Positions 34,133-42,973 of a stretch of DNA of 64,000 bases are shown one piece after another. Below the pieces are notes generated by a model, which saw nothing but the letters and a program-made list of their open reading frames with translations, was not told the origin of the DNA and searched no databases. Source of the stretch: JAFEBO01 sp050730655 (GTDB lineage: Bacteria; Planctomycetota; Phycisphaerae; Phycisphaerales; UBA1924); contig JBOHNL010000014.1 in NCBI GenBank assembly GCA_050730655.1, positions 434,001 through 498,000 on the forward strand, written 5' to 3'. Numbering within the stretch: the stretch's first letter is position 1; every line of letters starts with the position of its first letter. The translations under genes were made by a program, and so were the position numbers.

Positions 34133-34642
34133 ATGCGGTATTTGGCGATTGATCTTGGGGACAAGCGAACCGGGCTTGCGCTTGGGGATCGCGAGACGGG
34201 GCTCGTTTCGCCTTTGGATGTGATTGAATGTGCGATTGGCGCCGACGGGGGCAGGCTGCTGCTCGAGCGTCTTGCGGCGGCGATTGAGACGCATCTGGGC
34301 GCGGCGTCGCCGGCCCGCAAAGACACGCTTGTGATTGGGCTGCCGCTCAATATGGATGGGAGCGAGGGGCCTCAGGCGAAGAAGTGCCGCGGGTTTGGGG
34401 AGCAGCTTGCGCAGCGGACGGGGCGCGCCGTTGTGTATCACGACGAGCGGCTGACATCGGTTGAAGCGGATTGGTCGATGTCGCGCAGCGGGATGACGCG
34501 GGGGCAGAAGAAGCAAAAACGCGATGCGCTCGCGGCTGCCGCGATCTTGCGGGACTATTTCGGTTCTTTGGGCGGATCGGCGGGCGGCGCCGGATCAAGC
34601 TTGGGCGAATCAGATTCGCCCGACGCGGGCGACGAATCCTGA
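34133..34642 (+). CDS. ruvX: Putative pre-16S rRNA nuclease / Holliday junction resolvase RuvX (YqgF)
   Basis: 169 residues from the ATG at 34133 (MRYLAIDLGDKRTGLALGD), chosen over 34115 because that ATG falls in a repeat block. The RNase H-like fold is evident: the first strand with catalytic Asp (AIDLGDKRTGLA), VIGLPLNMDGSEGPQAKKCRGFGEQL, and VVYHDERLTSVEADWSM near the second acidic residue, plus ALAAAAILRDYF. The last 25 residues are Gly/Ser/Asp-rich and overlap a minus-strand gene by 88 bases. YqgF/RuvX processes the 5' end of 16S rRNA in E. coli. Confidence 0.88.
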   Translation: MRYLAIDLGDKRTGLALGDRETGLVSPLDVIECAIGADGGRLLLERLAAAIETHLGAASPARKDTLVIGLPLNMDGSEGPQAKKCRGFGEQLAQRTGRAVVYHDERLTSVEADWSMSRSGMTRGQKKQKRDALAAAAILRDYFGSLGGSAGGAGSSLGESDSPDAGDES

Positions 34643-35487
34643 GGCATCAGCGCCGAATCGCCATCGCCATTTTGGGCATCGGGCGACACGGTTGACATCA
34701 CGATGTCGGCGTTGACATTCACGGTCGGCAGCGACGATTCGCCCGGCAGCGACGAGAAGAAATCGGTGAGCCGGATCATCCATTGCGCACGGATTGAAAG
34801 CTGCTCGCCCTTCAGTGCCGGATCCGCGGCGACCTCTCGCAGGAACGAAACGAGCGCCCGTTGAATGACTCGTTCGGTGGTGATGCCGTTGAGGCTGACA
34901 TCGCCGACGATCGTGCACATGTACGTCGTGGACGATTCGTCCTTCGAGATGAGCTTGGTGTCCACGGCGTTGCGGATGGTGAGTGCAACGGCCGGGAACT
35001 CTTCGAGCTTGAGCGGGCCGCCCTGGGCGCTGCTCCAGCGCGCGAGAGTCGCGGCATCAACAAGCGAGGCCCACGGAAGCTGCCATTGGCCCGCGACGAT
35101 GACGGGCCCGAGGGCTCCGTTTGAGGCCGCGTCCATGGGGACGCGTGCGACGACGTAGCCGGCGAGATTCTGCGGGGAGGACTGCATGCCTGCAAGCGGC
35201 GCCGAAAGCGTGAACGACTTCACGGCGACGGTGTGATAGATCGCGCCGAGTTTTCGGTGATTGGTAAAGGGCTTGAGGGCGGCACCGGATGGCGTGCGGT
35301 CTGCCAGTTTGGGGTTGGGCCGGCGAGCCAATCCGCTTCCGACGGGTGCCTCGCGCGGCGTGGGGGTAGTGGCCGGTGGATCGTTTGGCTGGCCCGCTGG
35401 GAGCGCGGAAGCACATGCCAGAGAGAGGGCGACAGCGAGGATGGCGTTGGGACGCGAAGCGGGCCGGAATTTCGGGTCGGTAGTCAC
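34555..35487 (-). CDS. Exported YceI-like domain protein
   Basis: 310 residues from a GTG at 35487. A signal peptide (AILAVALSLACASALPAG) leads to a Pro/Thr-rich linker, then a single domain with YceI character: SFTLSAPLAGMQSSPQNLAGYVVARVPMDAASNGALG, FPAVALTIRNAVDTKLISKD, TYMCTIVGDVSLNGITTERVIQ, which match the lipid-binding beta-barrel pattern. The C-terminal 40 residues are acidic and Pro-rich. It binds isoprenoid-like lipids in family members, here presumably periplasmic. Its 3' end overlaps ruvX by 88 bases in convergent orientation. Confidence 0.65.
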   Translation of the reverse strand: MTTDPKFRPASRPNAILAVALSLACASALPAGQPNDPPATTPTPREAPVGSGLARRPNPKLADRTPSGAALKPFTNHRKLGAIYHTVAVKSFTLSAPLAGMQSSPQNLAGYVVARVPMDAASNGALGPVIVAGQWQLPWASLVDAATLARWSSAQGGPLKLEEFPAVALTIRNAVDTKLISKDESSTTYMCTIVGDVSLNGITTERVIQRALVSFLREVAADPALKGEQLSIRAQWMIRLTDFFSSLPGESSLPTVNVNADIVMSTVSPDAQNGDGDSALMPQDSSPASGESDSPKLDPAPPADPPKEPK

Positions 35488-35682
35488 CGCCCATACATTC
35501 GCACCACAAGGGGGGCTAGGCAACACATTTTCGATCTCTCTTGCCGATCTTCCTTCCCGGCGCGGAGGTCGCCAAGGATGTTTGCCGGGTGGCGCATCAG
35601 TAACCTTCCTGGCGGCGTGGTGCACCGCTTCCAGAGAGTTCGTTCGAATCTGAACACGCGGCGTCCCTTTGGACGTATAGCA

Positions 35683-36837
35683 ATGAGGGGTTTGACCTTG
35701 CCACGTTCTGAGATCGCTTTCATTGGCGGTTCCGCCCGGCTTTATGTTGTGGGGGCCGTTGCGGCCTCGGTTGGCTTGCTGACGACGGTGGGACGCGCCC
35801 AGACGGCGACAACACCTGCCGGTTCGACTGCGGCTCAGCCGTCGGAGATCCGGTCGGAGCCGGTCCAGGGCGGCAATATCAAGATTTTGCCGGACAAACC
35901 GATCGCGGGGTTTTCGAACGCGGATCAGCTTCTGGCCGAACTGGAAACTGCCGACCAAGATCTTCGCGCCCTGCAGGCGAAGATTCGCTACACGCGGGAC
36001 TTTGCGATCGCGGGCGATACACAGGTGCGAACCGGCGTGCTGTGGTTCCAGGATGTTGGTGGCAGGGCCGCGACCGGCGCCGACCGCAAGCGTCGGTTTG
36101 CCATTCGCTTTGACAAGCTGGCGTTTGGAAACCGCGAAGAAGACAAGACGCAGATTTACAACTTTGACGGCGAGTGGCTTGTCGAGCGCTTCCCGGACGA
36201 GAAGCGAATGGTGAAGCGCCAGGTTGTGCGCCCGGGCGAAACATTCGATCCGCTCAAGATCGGCGAGGGGCCGCTGCCGATTCCGATCGGGCAACGCAAG
36301 GACGACATTCTCGCGCGCTACGACGCGACGCTGCTGCCGCCGGACGATGGCTTTGATGAGATGCCGGCAGAGCGGATGAAAGAGTTGACGGAGATGGCAC
36401 AAGACTGCGTGCAGTTGATGCTGGTGCCCCGCGCTGAGCGTGCGGAGACGGACGATTTCAAAGAGATCCGTCTGTGGTACCGAAGGCAGACACTTCCAAA
36501 TGGAAAGGAAGGGCGACTGCTGCCGCGGATTGCGAAGACCGTGAACCGCGCCGACGACATTTCTGTTGTGCAGTTGCTTGATGTGAAGACGAACGACAAG
36601 GTTGAACTCGATCCGTCGGTCTTTGACACCAAGACGCCTCCCGACGGCTGGGACGTGATCGTCCAGCCATTCCGAGGCAGCATCGAGGCTGACGGCGAAC
36701 CCGCGACCCCGGCGACCCCAGCGGTGGCTCCGGCGGGCGCAGGCCGTGCTGTCGACGCAGTCCAACGTCCGCAACGTCCGGAAAACACTGTTGCCCCGAG
36801 TTCCGCCACACCTGCCCCGAAGACCCAGCCGAAGTAA
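35683..36837 (+). CDS. Exported LolA-like protein
   Basis: 384 residues from the ATG at 35683. A signal region (LYVVGAVAASVGLLTTVGRAQ) precedes a LolA/LolB-type half-barrel: ALQAKIRYTRDFAIAGDTQVRTGVLWFQDV, FAIRFDKLAFGNREEDKTQIYNFDGEWLVERFPDEKRMVKRQVV, DFKEIRLWYRRQTLPNGKEGRLLPRIAK. The family binds acyl chains or lipoproteins in the periplasm. It is followed six bases later by a TPR metallopeptidase gene, so both are probably coexpressed. The C-terminal Pro/Ala-rich tail is unconserved. Confidence 0.7.
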   Translation: MRGLTLPRSEIAFIGGSARLYVVGAVAASVGLLTTVGRAQTATTPAGSTAAQPSEIRSEPVQGGNIKILPDKPIAGFSNADQLLAELETADQDLRALQAKIRYTRDFAIAGDTQVRTGVLWFQDVGGRAATGADRKRRFAIRFDKLAFGNREEDKTQIYNFDGEWLVERFPDEKRMVKRQVVRPGETFDPLKIGEGPLPIPIGQRKDDILARYDATLLPPDDGFDEMPAERMKELTEMAQDCVQLMLVPRAERAETDDFKEIRLWYRRQTLPNGKEGRLLPRIAKTVNRADDISVVQLLDVKTNDKVELDPSVFDTKTPPDGWDVIVQPFRGSIEADGEPATPATPAVAPAGAGRAVDAVQRPQRPENTVAPSSATPAPKTQPK

Positions 36838-36843
36838 CTCTCT

Positions 36844-39567
36844 ATGAACCTCGCCATGCCGAGTGCGTTCGAGTTTCGCCGTGCCATGCCGCGGCGGACG
36901 GTCGCCCTCACGCTGGCGCTGGTGGCGTCTTTGGCGGGGCGTGCGATCGGTGCGCCTGAGGCGGAAGATGGTAAAAAGCCGGCGGCGCCGTCGGTGGTGC
37001 AGAAGCTGCTCGATACGCCGTATCTGACGGATGCGGAGCGCGCGGACATTCGCGTGCGCCATGGAATCTGGACGGATCAGGATCTGACGGATGTTGCGCG
37101 CCGCGCGCGGGCGGCGATCACGCGCGGGGCATGGGACGATCCGGCGCTGGCGGATGCGAAGGCGGATGCGCTTGATCGCGCGGAGGCGTTGATACTGCGA
37201 GGGCAGTCGGCTGATGCGATGCAGATACTCGGGGCGCTTGAGGGCAAGGCGCAGACGCTTCGTGCGCTGCGGCTGACGGCGCAGGCGCACGCGGCGCGGG
37301 GCGAAAAGGATGCCGCGGTTAAGACGCTGGCGCAGCTTGAACAGCGCGTGATCAAGGAGCGCCAGAATTCGGCGTGGGAACTTGTCGAGGGTGTGCGCGG
37401 GCTGCACCTGAAGTCGCAGATCGAGGGGCCTTCGAAGGGTGCGCAGGATTTTCAATCGATGATGTCGATGCTGGCGCGTGCGCGCGAGCAGCTTGATCGG
37501 CTCTGCTGGACCGCGCCGCTCGCGGAAGCGCAGTTGCTTGCGGAGAAGGACAATCGGCCTGAGGCTGCGGAGGCGCTGGAGCAGGCGCTCGATCTGAATG
37601 CCTCGGCTGCGGAGGCGTACTACCTGTTGGGGCGGATGTCGGTTGATTCATTCAATTTCGGGCAGGCCGAGAAGATCATTGAGAAGCTCCGAGAGCTCGC
37701 TGGACCGCTCGATCGGGCGGAATCTGAGCCGGCGGGTACGCACGAGGCTGGGGAACCGGTTGCTCCGTACGCGGACATGTTGCAGGCGCGCCTGAGGATT
37801 CGTCAGCGCGATCCGCAGGGTGCGCTCGCGTCGCTGAAGCCAACACTTGCTCGATTTCCGACGCAGCTTGAGGCGCGGGCGCTGGAGGCTGCGGCGATCG
37901 CGGCGAGTTTTGACATTGCGGGCGCGGATCGGGCGCTTGCAGAGCTCGACAAGCTCTCGCCGAACACGCATATTGGCTATCTCGCGGTCGGCAAGGCGCT
38001 TTCGGAGCAGCGCCAGTATGCGGACGCGGCGCGGTATTTGGAAGAAGCGACGAAGCGTGCGCCGCGGCTGGCGGAGGGGTGGATCGAGCTCGGATTGCTT
38101 GAAGTGCAGGCGGCGCGGGATGAACGAGCGCTGGCGGCGCTTGAGAAGGCCGAGGCGCTGGACCCGTTCAATATTCGTGCGGCGAACAGTTTGAAATTGG
38201 TGCGCGATGTCGCGGGCTTTTCGCGCATTGAATCGGATCATTTCATTGTGCGCTATCGGCCGGGAGTCGATCTCGCGCTCGCGCGGGAGATGCCGCCGAT
38301 TCTGGAACGCATTTACGATCGCGTGACCGGTGCCAAGCCGGGCGGGATCCGGTATCCGCTGAATTTCAAGACCGTGATCGAATTGATGCCCGATCACCAC
38401 TGGTTCAGCGTGCGCATTACGGGCATGCCCCAGGTGCACACGATGGCCGCGGCGACGGGGCCGCTGATTGCGATGGAAGCGCCGAGGTTGGGGGATCAGA
38501 ACACGGTGGGGGCGTACGACTGGGCGCGGGTGTTGCAGCACGAATTTACGCACACGGTGACGCTTGCGCGCACGAGCAATCGGCTGCCTCACTGGTTCAC
38601 GGAGGCGTCGGCTGTGTATCTTGAGGATGCACCGCGCGATTGGAATTACATCCAGATTCTGGCGAGGGCGTATGAGACCAAGACGCTGTTTGATCTTGAT
38701 GAGATCAACATTGGATTCACCCGCCCGAAGAAGCCGAGCGATCGGTCGCAGGCGTACGGACAGGGCGCGTGGATGTACGAGTACATCGTCACGCGATTTG
38801 GGCCTGATGCGCCGCTGAAGCTGATGGATCGGTACGCGGCGGGTGATGGCGAGGGCGCGGCGTTCCAGACCGTGCTTGGCGTCTCGCGCGATCAGTTCCT
38901 CGAGCAGTTCAAGGAATGGGCCGGAGAACAGCTCATCGCGTGGGGCATGCGCCCGAAGGCGGGGCAGCCGGAGCTGATGACGCTGCTCGACGACTGGCGA
39001 ACCAAATTGGGTGAAGGGCACGAAGAAGATCCGCCCACGATCGAACTCATTGATGGATGGCTGAAGGATTATCCGGATCACGCCGACTTACTTGAACTCG
39101 CGGTCAAGCTTCGCGTGACGAGCAATCACAATAAAGCATCGGCGGAGATGATTCCGCTTATTGACGCGTTCTCAGCGGCGCGCCCGGGCGATCCGACGCC
39201 TCACAAGCTGCTGGCGGCGCTGTACCTCGACGAAGCTTCGCCCGCGCACGATGCGGCGAAGGCGATTCCGCATCTGGAGTTCCTGGATGCACGCGAGCAG
39301 AATTCGGCGAGTCTGAGCGTGCAGCTTGCGCGCCTGTACGCGGCGGACAATCAGTGGGACAAGGCATGGGCGAAGGCGAGCCGTGCCTGCACGGTGGCGC
39401 CGTATGAAGCCGCGAACCGGGAATTTGCGGCGACGATTGCGATCAAGCGGGGCGATTTCGATGCCGCGAAGTGGCAGCTCGAAACGCTCAAGATTCTGGA
39501 GCCGGATCGGCCGATTCATGCTCAGCGCCTGAAGGCGCTGGACGACATGATGGCGAAGAAGAAGTAG
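36844..39567 (+). CDS. TPR protein with MA-clan metallopeptidase (gluzincin) domain
   Basis: 907 residues. Signal peptide near the N-terminus (RTVALTLALVASLAGRAIGA, best from Met15). Residues 60-450 hold TPR-like helical repeats, e.g. AAEAYYLLGRMSVDSFNFGQAEKIIEKL and QYADAARYLEEATKRAPRLAEGWIELGLLEVQ. The catalytic part has RVLQHEFTHTVTLARTSNRLPHWFTEASAVYLED: HEFTH zinc motif with Glu in EASAVYLED, as in the peptidase MA family. More TPR-like repeats follow to the C-terminus. It is secreted or anchored; the substrate is unknown. It is coupled to the LolA-like gene. Confidence 0.85.
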   Translation: MNLAMPSAFEFRRAMPRRTVALTLALVASLAGRAIGAPEAEDGKKPAAPSVVQKLLDTPYLTDAERADIRVRHGIWTDQDLTDVARRARAAITRGAWDDPALADAKADALDRAEALILRGQSADAMQILGALEGKAQTLRALRLTAQAHAARGEKDAAVKTLAQLEQRVIKERQNSAWELVEGVRGLHLKSQIEGPSKGAQDFQSMMSMLARAREQLDRLCWTAPLAEAQLLAEKDNRPEAAEALEQALDLNASAAEAYYLLGRMSVDSFNFGQAEKIIEKLRELAGPLDRAESEPAGTHEAGEPVAPYADMLQARLRIRQRDPQGALASLKPTLARFPTQLEARALEAAAIAASFDIAGADRALAELDKLSPNTHIGYLAVGKALSEQRQYADAARYLEEATKRAPRLAEGWIELGLLEVQAARDERALAALEKAEALDPFNIRAANSLKLVRDVAGFSRIESDHFIVRYRPGVDLALAREMPPILERIYDRVTGAKPGGIRYPLNFKTVIELMPDHHWFSVRITGMPQVHTMAAATGPLIAMEAPRLGDQNTVGAYDWARVLQHEFTHTVTLARTSNRLPHWFTEASAVYLEDAPRDWNYIQILARAYETKTLFDLDEINIGFTRPKKPSDRSQAYGQGAWMYEYIVTRFGPDAPLKLMDRYAAGDGEGAAFQTVLGVSRDQFLEQFKEWAGEQLIAWGMRPKAGQPELMTLLDDWRTKLGEGHEEDPPTIELIDGWLKDYPDHADLLELAVKLRVTSNHNKASAEMIPLIDAFSAARPGDPTPHKLLAALYLDEASPAHDAAKAIPHLEFLDAREQNSASLSVQLARLYAADNQWDKAWAKASRACTVAPYEAANREFAATIAIKRGDFDAAKWQLETLKILEPDRPIHAQRLKALDDMMAKKK

Positions 39568-39661
39568 GCGATTTGCAGTTGCGGGAAACGGCGCGCAGTT
39601 CGGGATGTCGCGGAGATACTTCGGTGCATCGGGCGAGATTGGCGCAACTGCCCGGCGCTGC

Positions 39662-39681
39662 GCTTGGGCTCGTACGGTCAG
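39662..39681 (+). repeat. Dispersed 20-base repeat, copy E
   Basis: GCTTGGGCTCGTACGGTCAG on the plus strand, one base from the GCCAG form. A GCGCAACTGCCC block from 39642 precedes it, as in copy D. It lies in the 217-base gap after the TPR peptidase gene. Confidence 0.75.
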
Positions 39682-39784
39682 GTTTGTGGCTGCTCGGGTG
39701 AGCGTTTCGAATCGGGCTCGATTGAGGCACAACCCAAATTCACGGGCGACGACGGCGGGATTGGCGTTGCTATCCTCGTGGCTC

Positions 39785-40222
39785 ATGATCACGCCTGCAC
39801 CGACGAACAAGATTGATCCGAAACTCTGCCGCGGCATTTTCGACCGGGCAATTCCCGCGACGGCGACCGTGGCCGAGCATGTCGTGGTTTCGATCCCGGA
39901 CACGTCGTACCAGATTCATCTGATTCCGACAGCGCCGGTGAGTGCTGCGGCGGGCCATCGCGTGATCGGCAAGATCCGGGTGAGCGCACGTCGCATCGAT
40001 GAGGTGCAATCGGGGGGCAGATATCTGGAGCCCGTGTTTGGCCGCCCTCGGCGTGTGCAGGGAACTGTGATCGCGGTCGAGTCGGATGCTGTGGTGGTGA
40101 ATGCCGGCGTGCCGGTCTGGGTGCAGCCCACCGATTCGCGCCAGTCGCCGGCGGATTTTCAGGTCGGGCAGTTCGTGAGCTTCGATGCGCTTGAGGGTGC
40201 GACGTTTACGCAGCAGTCCTGA
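39785..40222 (+). CDS. Hypothetical protein, OB-like
   Basis: 145 residues from the ATG at 39785. It is rich in Val and alternating hydrophobic residues with a strand pattern (TVAEHVVVSIPDTSYQIHLIP, HRVIGKIRVSARRIDEV, RRVQGTVIAVESDAVVVNAG, VGQFVSFDALEGATF), suggesting a small all-beta domain, maybe an OB fold. No signal or membrane segment. I do not recognise the family. Confidence 0.55.
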   Translation: MITPAPTNKIDPKLCRGIFDRAIPATATVAEHVVVSIPDTSYQIHLIPTAPVSAAAGHRVIGKIRVSARRIDEVQSGGRYLEPVFGRPRRVQGTVIAVESDAVVVNAGVPVWVQPTDSRQSPADFQVGQFVSFDALEGATFTQQS

Positions 40223-40279
40223 GAAAGTAACAAGCAAGCCCAGCGGTTTTGATATCTTCCCCGGATTCAGGGAGGACGC

Positions 40280-40735
40280 ATGCTGGGTGTATTTCATTCG
40301 CACTACAAACTTCGGATGCAGATGACGTTGTTCTTCCTCTGCATTGGCCTGTTGGTGTTTTCTGCGTACACGTGCTATGCGGAAGCCCGCTACTTCGCCA
40401 CCGGACGGACGATTTCCGCGACGCTCGTCAAGGTCGAAGAGGTTCGCCAAAAGCGAGATGAAGACCCCAGCCTTCGCGTGACGTACTCATTTCCCGATGG
40501 TGGCGGCGCCGCGAGGCAGGAGTCGGACATCATGGCGGCAGATTGGCCCCTTCCGCCGAGCGGCGCCGTGAATGTTCAGTACATCCCCGGGCGTGCGGAT
40601 TGGTCGCGTGTGAGCGGTCACGACAAGCTCTGGTTCACGTTGCCGTTCATCATTTGTGCGACCATCGTTGCGGTCTTTCTGATCAAGTTCTATCGCGAGT
40701 TCCAAGAGCACGAGCGCCGCAAGGCGTTAAGGTGA
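40280..40735 (+). CDS. DUF3592-like membrane protein
   Basis: 151 residues. Two membrane segments flank a small periplasmic beta domain: MTLFFLCIGLLVFSAYTCY at the N-terminus, YFATGRTISATLVKVEEVR, LRVTYSFPDGGGAARQESDI, PPSGAVNVQYIPGRADWSRVSG, then LWFTLPFIICATIVAVFLIKF. The order is typical of DUF3592. It ends convergent with the M28 peptidase gene with nine bases of overlap. Function is unknown. Confidence 0.7.
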   Translation: MLGVFHSHYKLRMQMTLFFLCIGLLVFSAYTCYAEARYFATGRTISATLVKVEEVRQKRDEDPSLRVTYSFPDGGGAARQESDIMAADWPLPPSGAVNVQYIPGRADWSRVSGHDKLWFTLPFIICATIVAVFLIKFYREFQEHERRKALR

Positions 40736-41722
40736 TGGCAGATTTGCGATGTGGAGGAGGACCGAGGCGACGCCTTCGATGACGCGCGCCATGCTGTCAA
40801 AGTCAAGAGTGTCCATTGTGTCCGAAGCGGTGTGATAGTTCGGGTTCCGAAAGAGCGCGGTGTCCGTGATCATTACTGCCGGATATCCAACCTGCCAGAA
40901 TGCCCAATGGTCGGACCAGCCGACGCCCGGAATTCCTTCGGGAAGCGCAGCACCTTCGCTTGGAAAGTTCGCGCTGCTTCGGAAGACGCGCACGCATTCC
41001 TTCAGCAACTCTCGGTTGGAGAAATTTGTGGCGAATCCGATGAAATTCCCTTCGCTCGGGTAGAGCAGCGCCATCGGGAATGGATACTTCTGGGTGCCAG
41101 GGGTTTGCTTGTAGTAACCGATCGTTTCCAGACTCAGCATTGCGACGACCCGGTCGTTCGCTGCGCGGCAGGCTTTCGCATACACCAGGCTCCCCATGTC
41201 CGATTGCTGGAAAGCGGGGGGCTCTTCATTTGGAAACAGCACGAATCGCACGGTGCGCTGCTGCGGTTTGTTGGCGAACATCTTTGCAAGAGCGAGCACA
41301 CCCGCAACGCCGCTCGCGTTGTCGTCCGCGCCGGGTGTACCTTGGAACGAATCAAAGTGCGCGCCGACAACAACGATCTCGGCCGGCCAGGTTGTCCCGG
41401 TCAGCACGGCTTCGAGGTTCGGTGCGGGGCTTCCACGCGATGGAAACGAATGGTCCTTCACCTGGTACCCGAGTGACTCGAGTTCGCCTTTCAAATACTG
41501 AGCGGCGTGTGCGAGCTGTCGGGGATGGAACGTGCTTCGGTATCCGATCGATGCGGCAAGTTCACCGACATGTCGCCTTGCGTCCGTCGCAATCTCTCGC
41601 TGCGTATCGGTCAAAGTCGGAAGGCTGCCGCGAAACGATCGCCCGGGCATTCGGATCATTTGCCACCATGCCCAGCCCGTGACAAGAGCCAGAATGGCGA
41701 GGAGCCAAGCAAGTCGCTTCAT
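40727..41722 (-). CDS. M28 family metallopeptidase
   Basis: 331 residues from the ATG at 41722, giving a signal anchor MKRLAWLLAILALVTGWAWW; a GTG at 41833 would add 37 residues. Zinc ligands are visible: VVVGAHFDSFQGTPGADDNASGVAG (His, Asp), NEEPPAFQ (Glu-Glu), and the late His in NPNYHTASDTMDTLDF. M28 peptidases are exported aminopeptidases or glutaminyl cyclases. The DHSFPSRG region suggests a periplasmic aminopeptidase Y-type enzyme. It converges on the DUF3592 gene. Confidence 0.85.
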   Translation of the reverse strand: MKRLAWLLAILALVTGWAWWQMIRMPGRSFRGSLPTLTDTQREIATDARRHVGELAASIGYRSTFHPRQLAHAAQYLKGELESLGYQVKDHSFPSRGSPAPNLEAVLTGTTWPAEIVVVGAHFDSFQGTPGADDNASGVAGVLALAKMFANKPQQRTVRFVLFPNEEPPAFQQSDMGSLVYAKACRAANDRVVAMLSLETIGYYKQTPGTQKYPFPMALLYPSEGNFIGFATNFSNRELLKECVRVFRSSANFPSEGAALPEGIPGVGWSDHWAFWQVGYPAVMITDTALFRNPNYHTASDTMDTLDFDSMARVIEGVASVLLHIANLPSP

Positions 41723-41882
41723 CGCCGGCTTCGATGCCAATCGGAAGCGCCGCCCGGAACTGCGAATCGGCGTTGCGACGTTGGGTTTCGTTGTTGTCGT
41801 CGAGGCCGGTTGATCTAAGAGTTGTGTCACCAATCAACTGTTCGACAACTTAGTGCTTACTAGTTCCAAGATTCTGCGGGCC

Positions 41883-41931
41883 AAAAAAAGCAATCCGGCT
41901 TCTTCTCGGTTGTCTGGAGAAGAAGCCGGAT
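41883..41931 (-). terminator. Rho-independent terminator
   Basis: ATCCGGCTTCTTCTC (41893-41907) is perfectly complementary to GAGAAGAAGCCGGAT (41917-41931); read on the minus strand, seven T follow. It is 187 bases beyond the end of the PEP-CTERM gene at 42118, an unusually long 3' end for a single gene. Confidence 0.9.
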
Positions 41932-42117
41932 CTGCAAATGAGGACGCAAATCTGTGGGAGGAGAGAGAAATCTGAGCGAACTGGAGGGATGCTTCGACTT
42001 TGGAAGGTCAGACGGCGTTCGTGGTCAAACAGATGACAAGCAGTGGGACTCGAGCGGCGGACAACCAGCGCTTGGGTGAATGGTTTTACTCACCCGCGCG
42101 CCGCACTGACACGCGGA

Positions 42118-42834
42118 TCATGCCGAGCGCTTGCGGCGGCAGGCGATCAGGCCGGCGAAGGCGAGTGCCGCGGAACCGGTGGGGCCGGGAACCGGGACGA
42201 TATCGACGCGCCAGTTATCGATGCCGCAGTCGGTCTGGTAGCCGAAGTTTCCGGAGTTGCCGCGCCAGAAACCAAACTGCATGACGCCGCCGGAGGTTGA
42301 GAAATCAGGATTGCTGCCGGAGAAAAGGTTCAGCGAGTTGTCGATACGCCAGAAGTCAGAAGCGACGAGGCCGGGGGCGGCGTTGGGCTGCCAGGTGTTG
42401 AACGTGGCGTAGGGCATGACGAGGATGGGCGTGCGCTGGATGTAGTAGTTGCCGCCCTGGAAGATCACGAGCCCCGAACCCTGGCCGTTTCCGGCCTGGT
42501 TGACGAAGTTGATGGAATCTTCGCTGTAGTTGATGACGCTGATGGCGCCGCCACCGGGGTTGTAAGAGAACGTGTTTCGCATGTGCAGACCGATCACGGC
42601 GCCGCCGGGTCCGGAGACGACGAGATTGTTGCGGATGCGGCGATATTGAAGCGGATTGCCGCCGACTGGGATTTGAAGTGCGTTGACCGAGCTGCCAACA
42701 CCGTTGGCATTGGTGATGGTCGTCAGGTTCCAATCGGCGTTGTTGAACACGCCGTCAAAGAACACGACAGCTTGCGCAGAACCGGCGAGTGCAGCGACAG
42801 CGATAGCGCCCAAAGCAAGGGAATTACGAGACAT
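42118..42834 (-). CDS. Exported PEP-CTERM-like protein
   Basis: 238 residues. Signal peptide MSRNSLALGAIAVAALAGSAQA, an all-beta Asn/Gly-rich middle, then VPVPGPTGSAALAFAGLIACRRKRSA, a Pro-Gly motif, a hydrophobic stretch and basic tail as in exosortase substrates. A good ribosome binding site, GAGGAGTCC, lies upstream. The middle has two Cys near the end (TDCGIDNWRVDIVPVPG). It probably forms surface or matrix material; the specific function is unknown. Confidence 0.75.
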   Translation of the reverse strand: MSRNSLALGAIAVAALAGSAQAVVFFDGVFNNADWNLTTITNANGVGSSVNALQIPVGGNPLQYRRIRNNLVVSGPGGAVIGLHMRNTFSYNPGGGAISVINYSEDSINFVNQAGNGQGSGLVIFQGGNYYIQRTPILVMPYATFNTWQPNAAPGLVASDFWRIDNSLNLFSGSNPDFSTSGGVMQFGFWRGNSGNFGYQTDCGIDNWRVDIVPVPGPTGSAALAFAGLIACRRKRSA

Positions 42835-42973
42835 ATGCAGGACTCCTCAGATGCGCCACGGAACTTCGCGCTACGCGTGCGAACGGAACGTGACAAAGGA
42901 GTTGTCCGCGAGAGCGGAAACCTTGCAGCGAAGAATGAATTTTGCCGGCTTTCCGCGGGACACCGGCCGGGCC

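Noticed and set aside
35233..35682. 150-codon extension of the LolA-like gene
   Set aside because: It overlaps the start of the minus-strand YceI-like gene and lacks a signal peptide; ATG 35683 gives one.
34555..37455. A 966-codon minus-strand open frame
   Set aside because: Only its last 310 codons (from GTG 35487) carry a signal peptide and YceI-like domain. The earlier part is antisense to the LolA-like and TPR peptidase genes and has biased composition.
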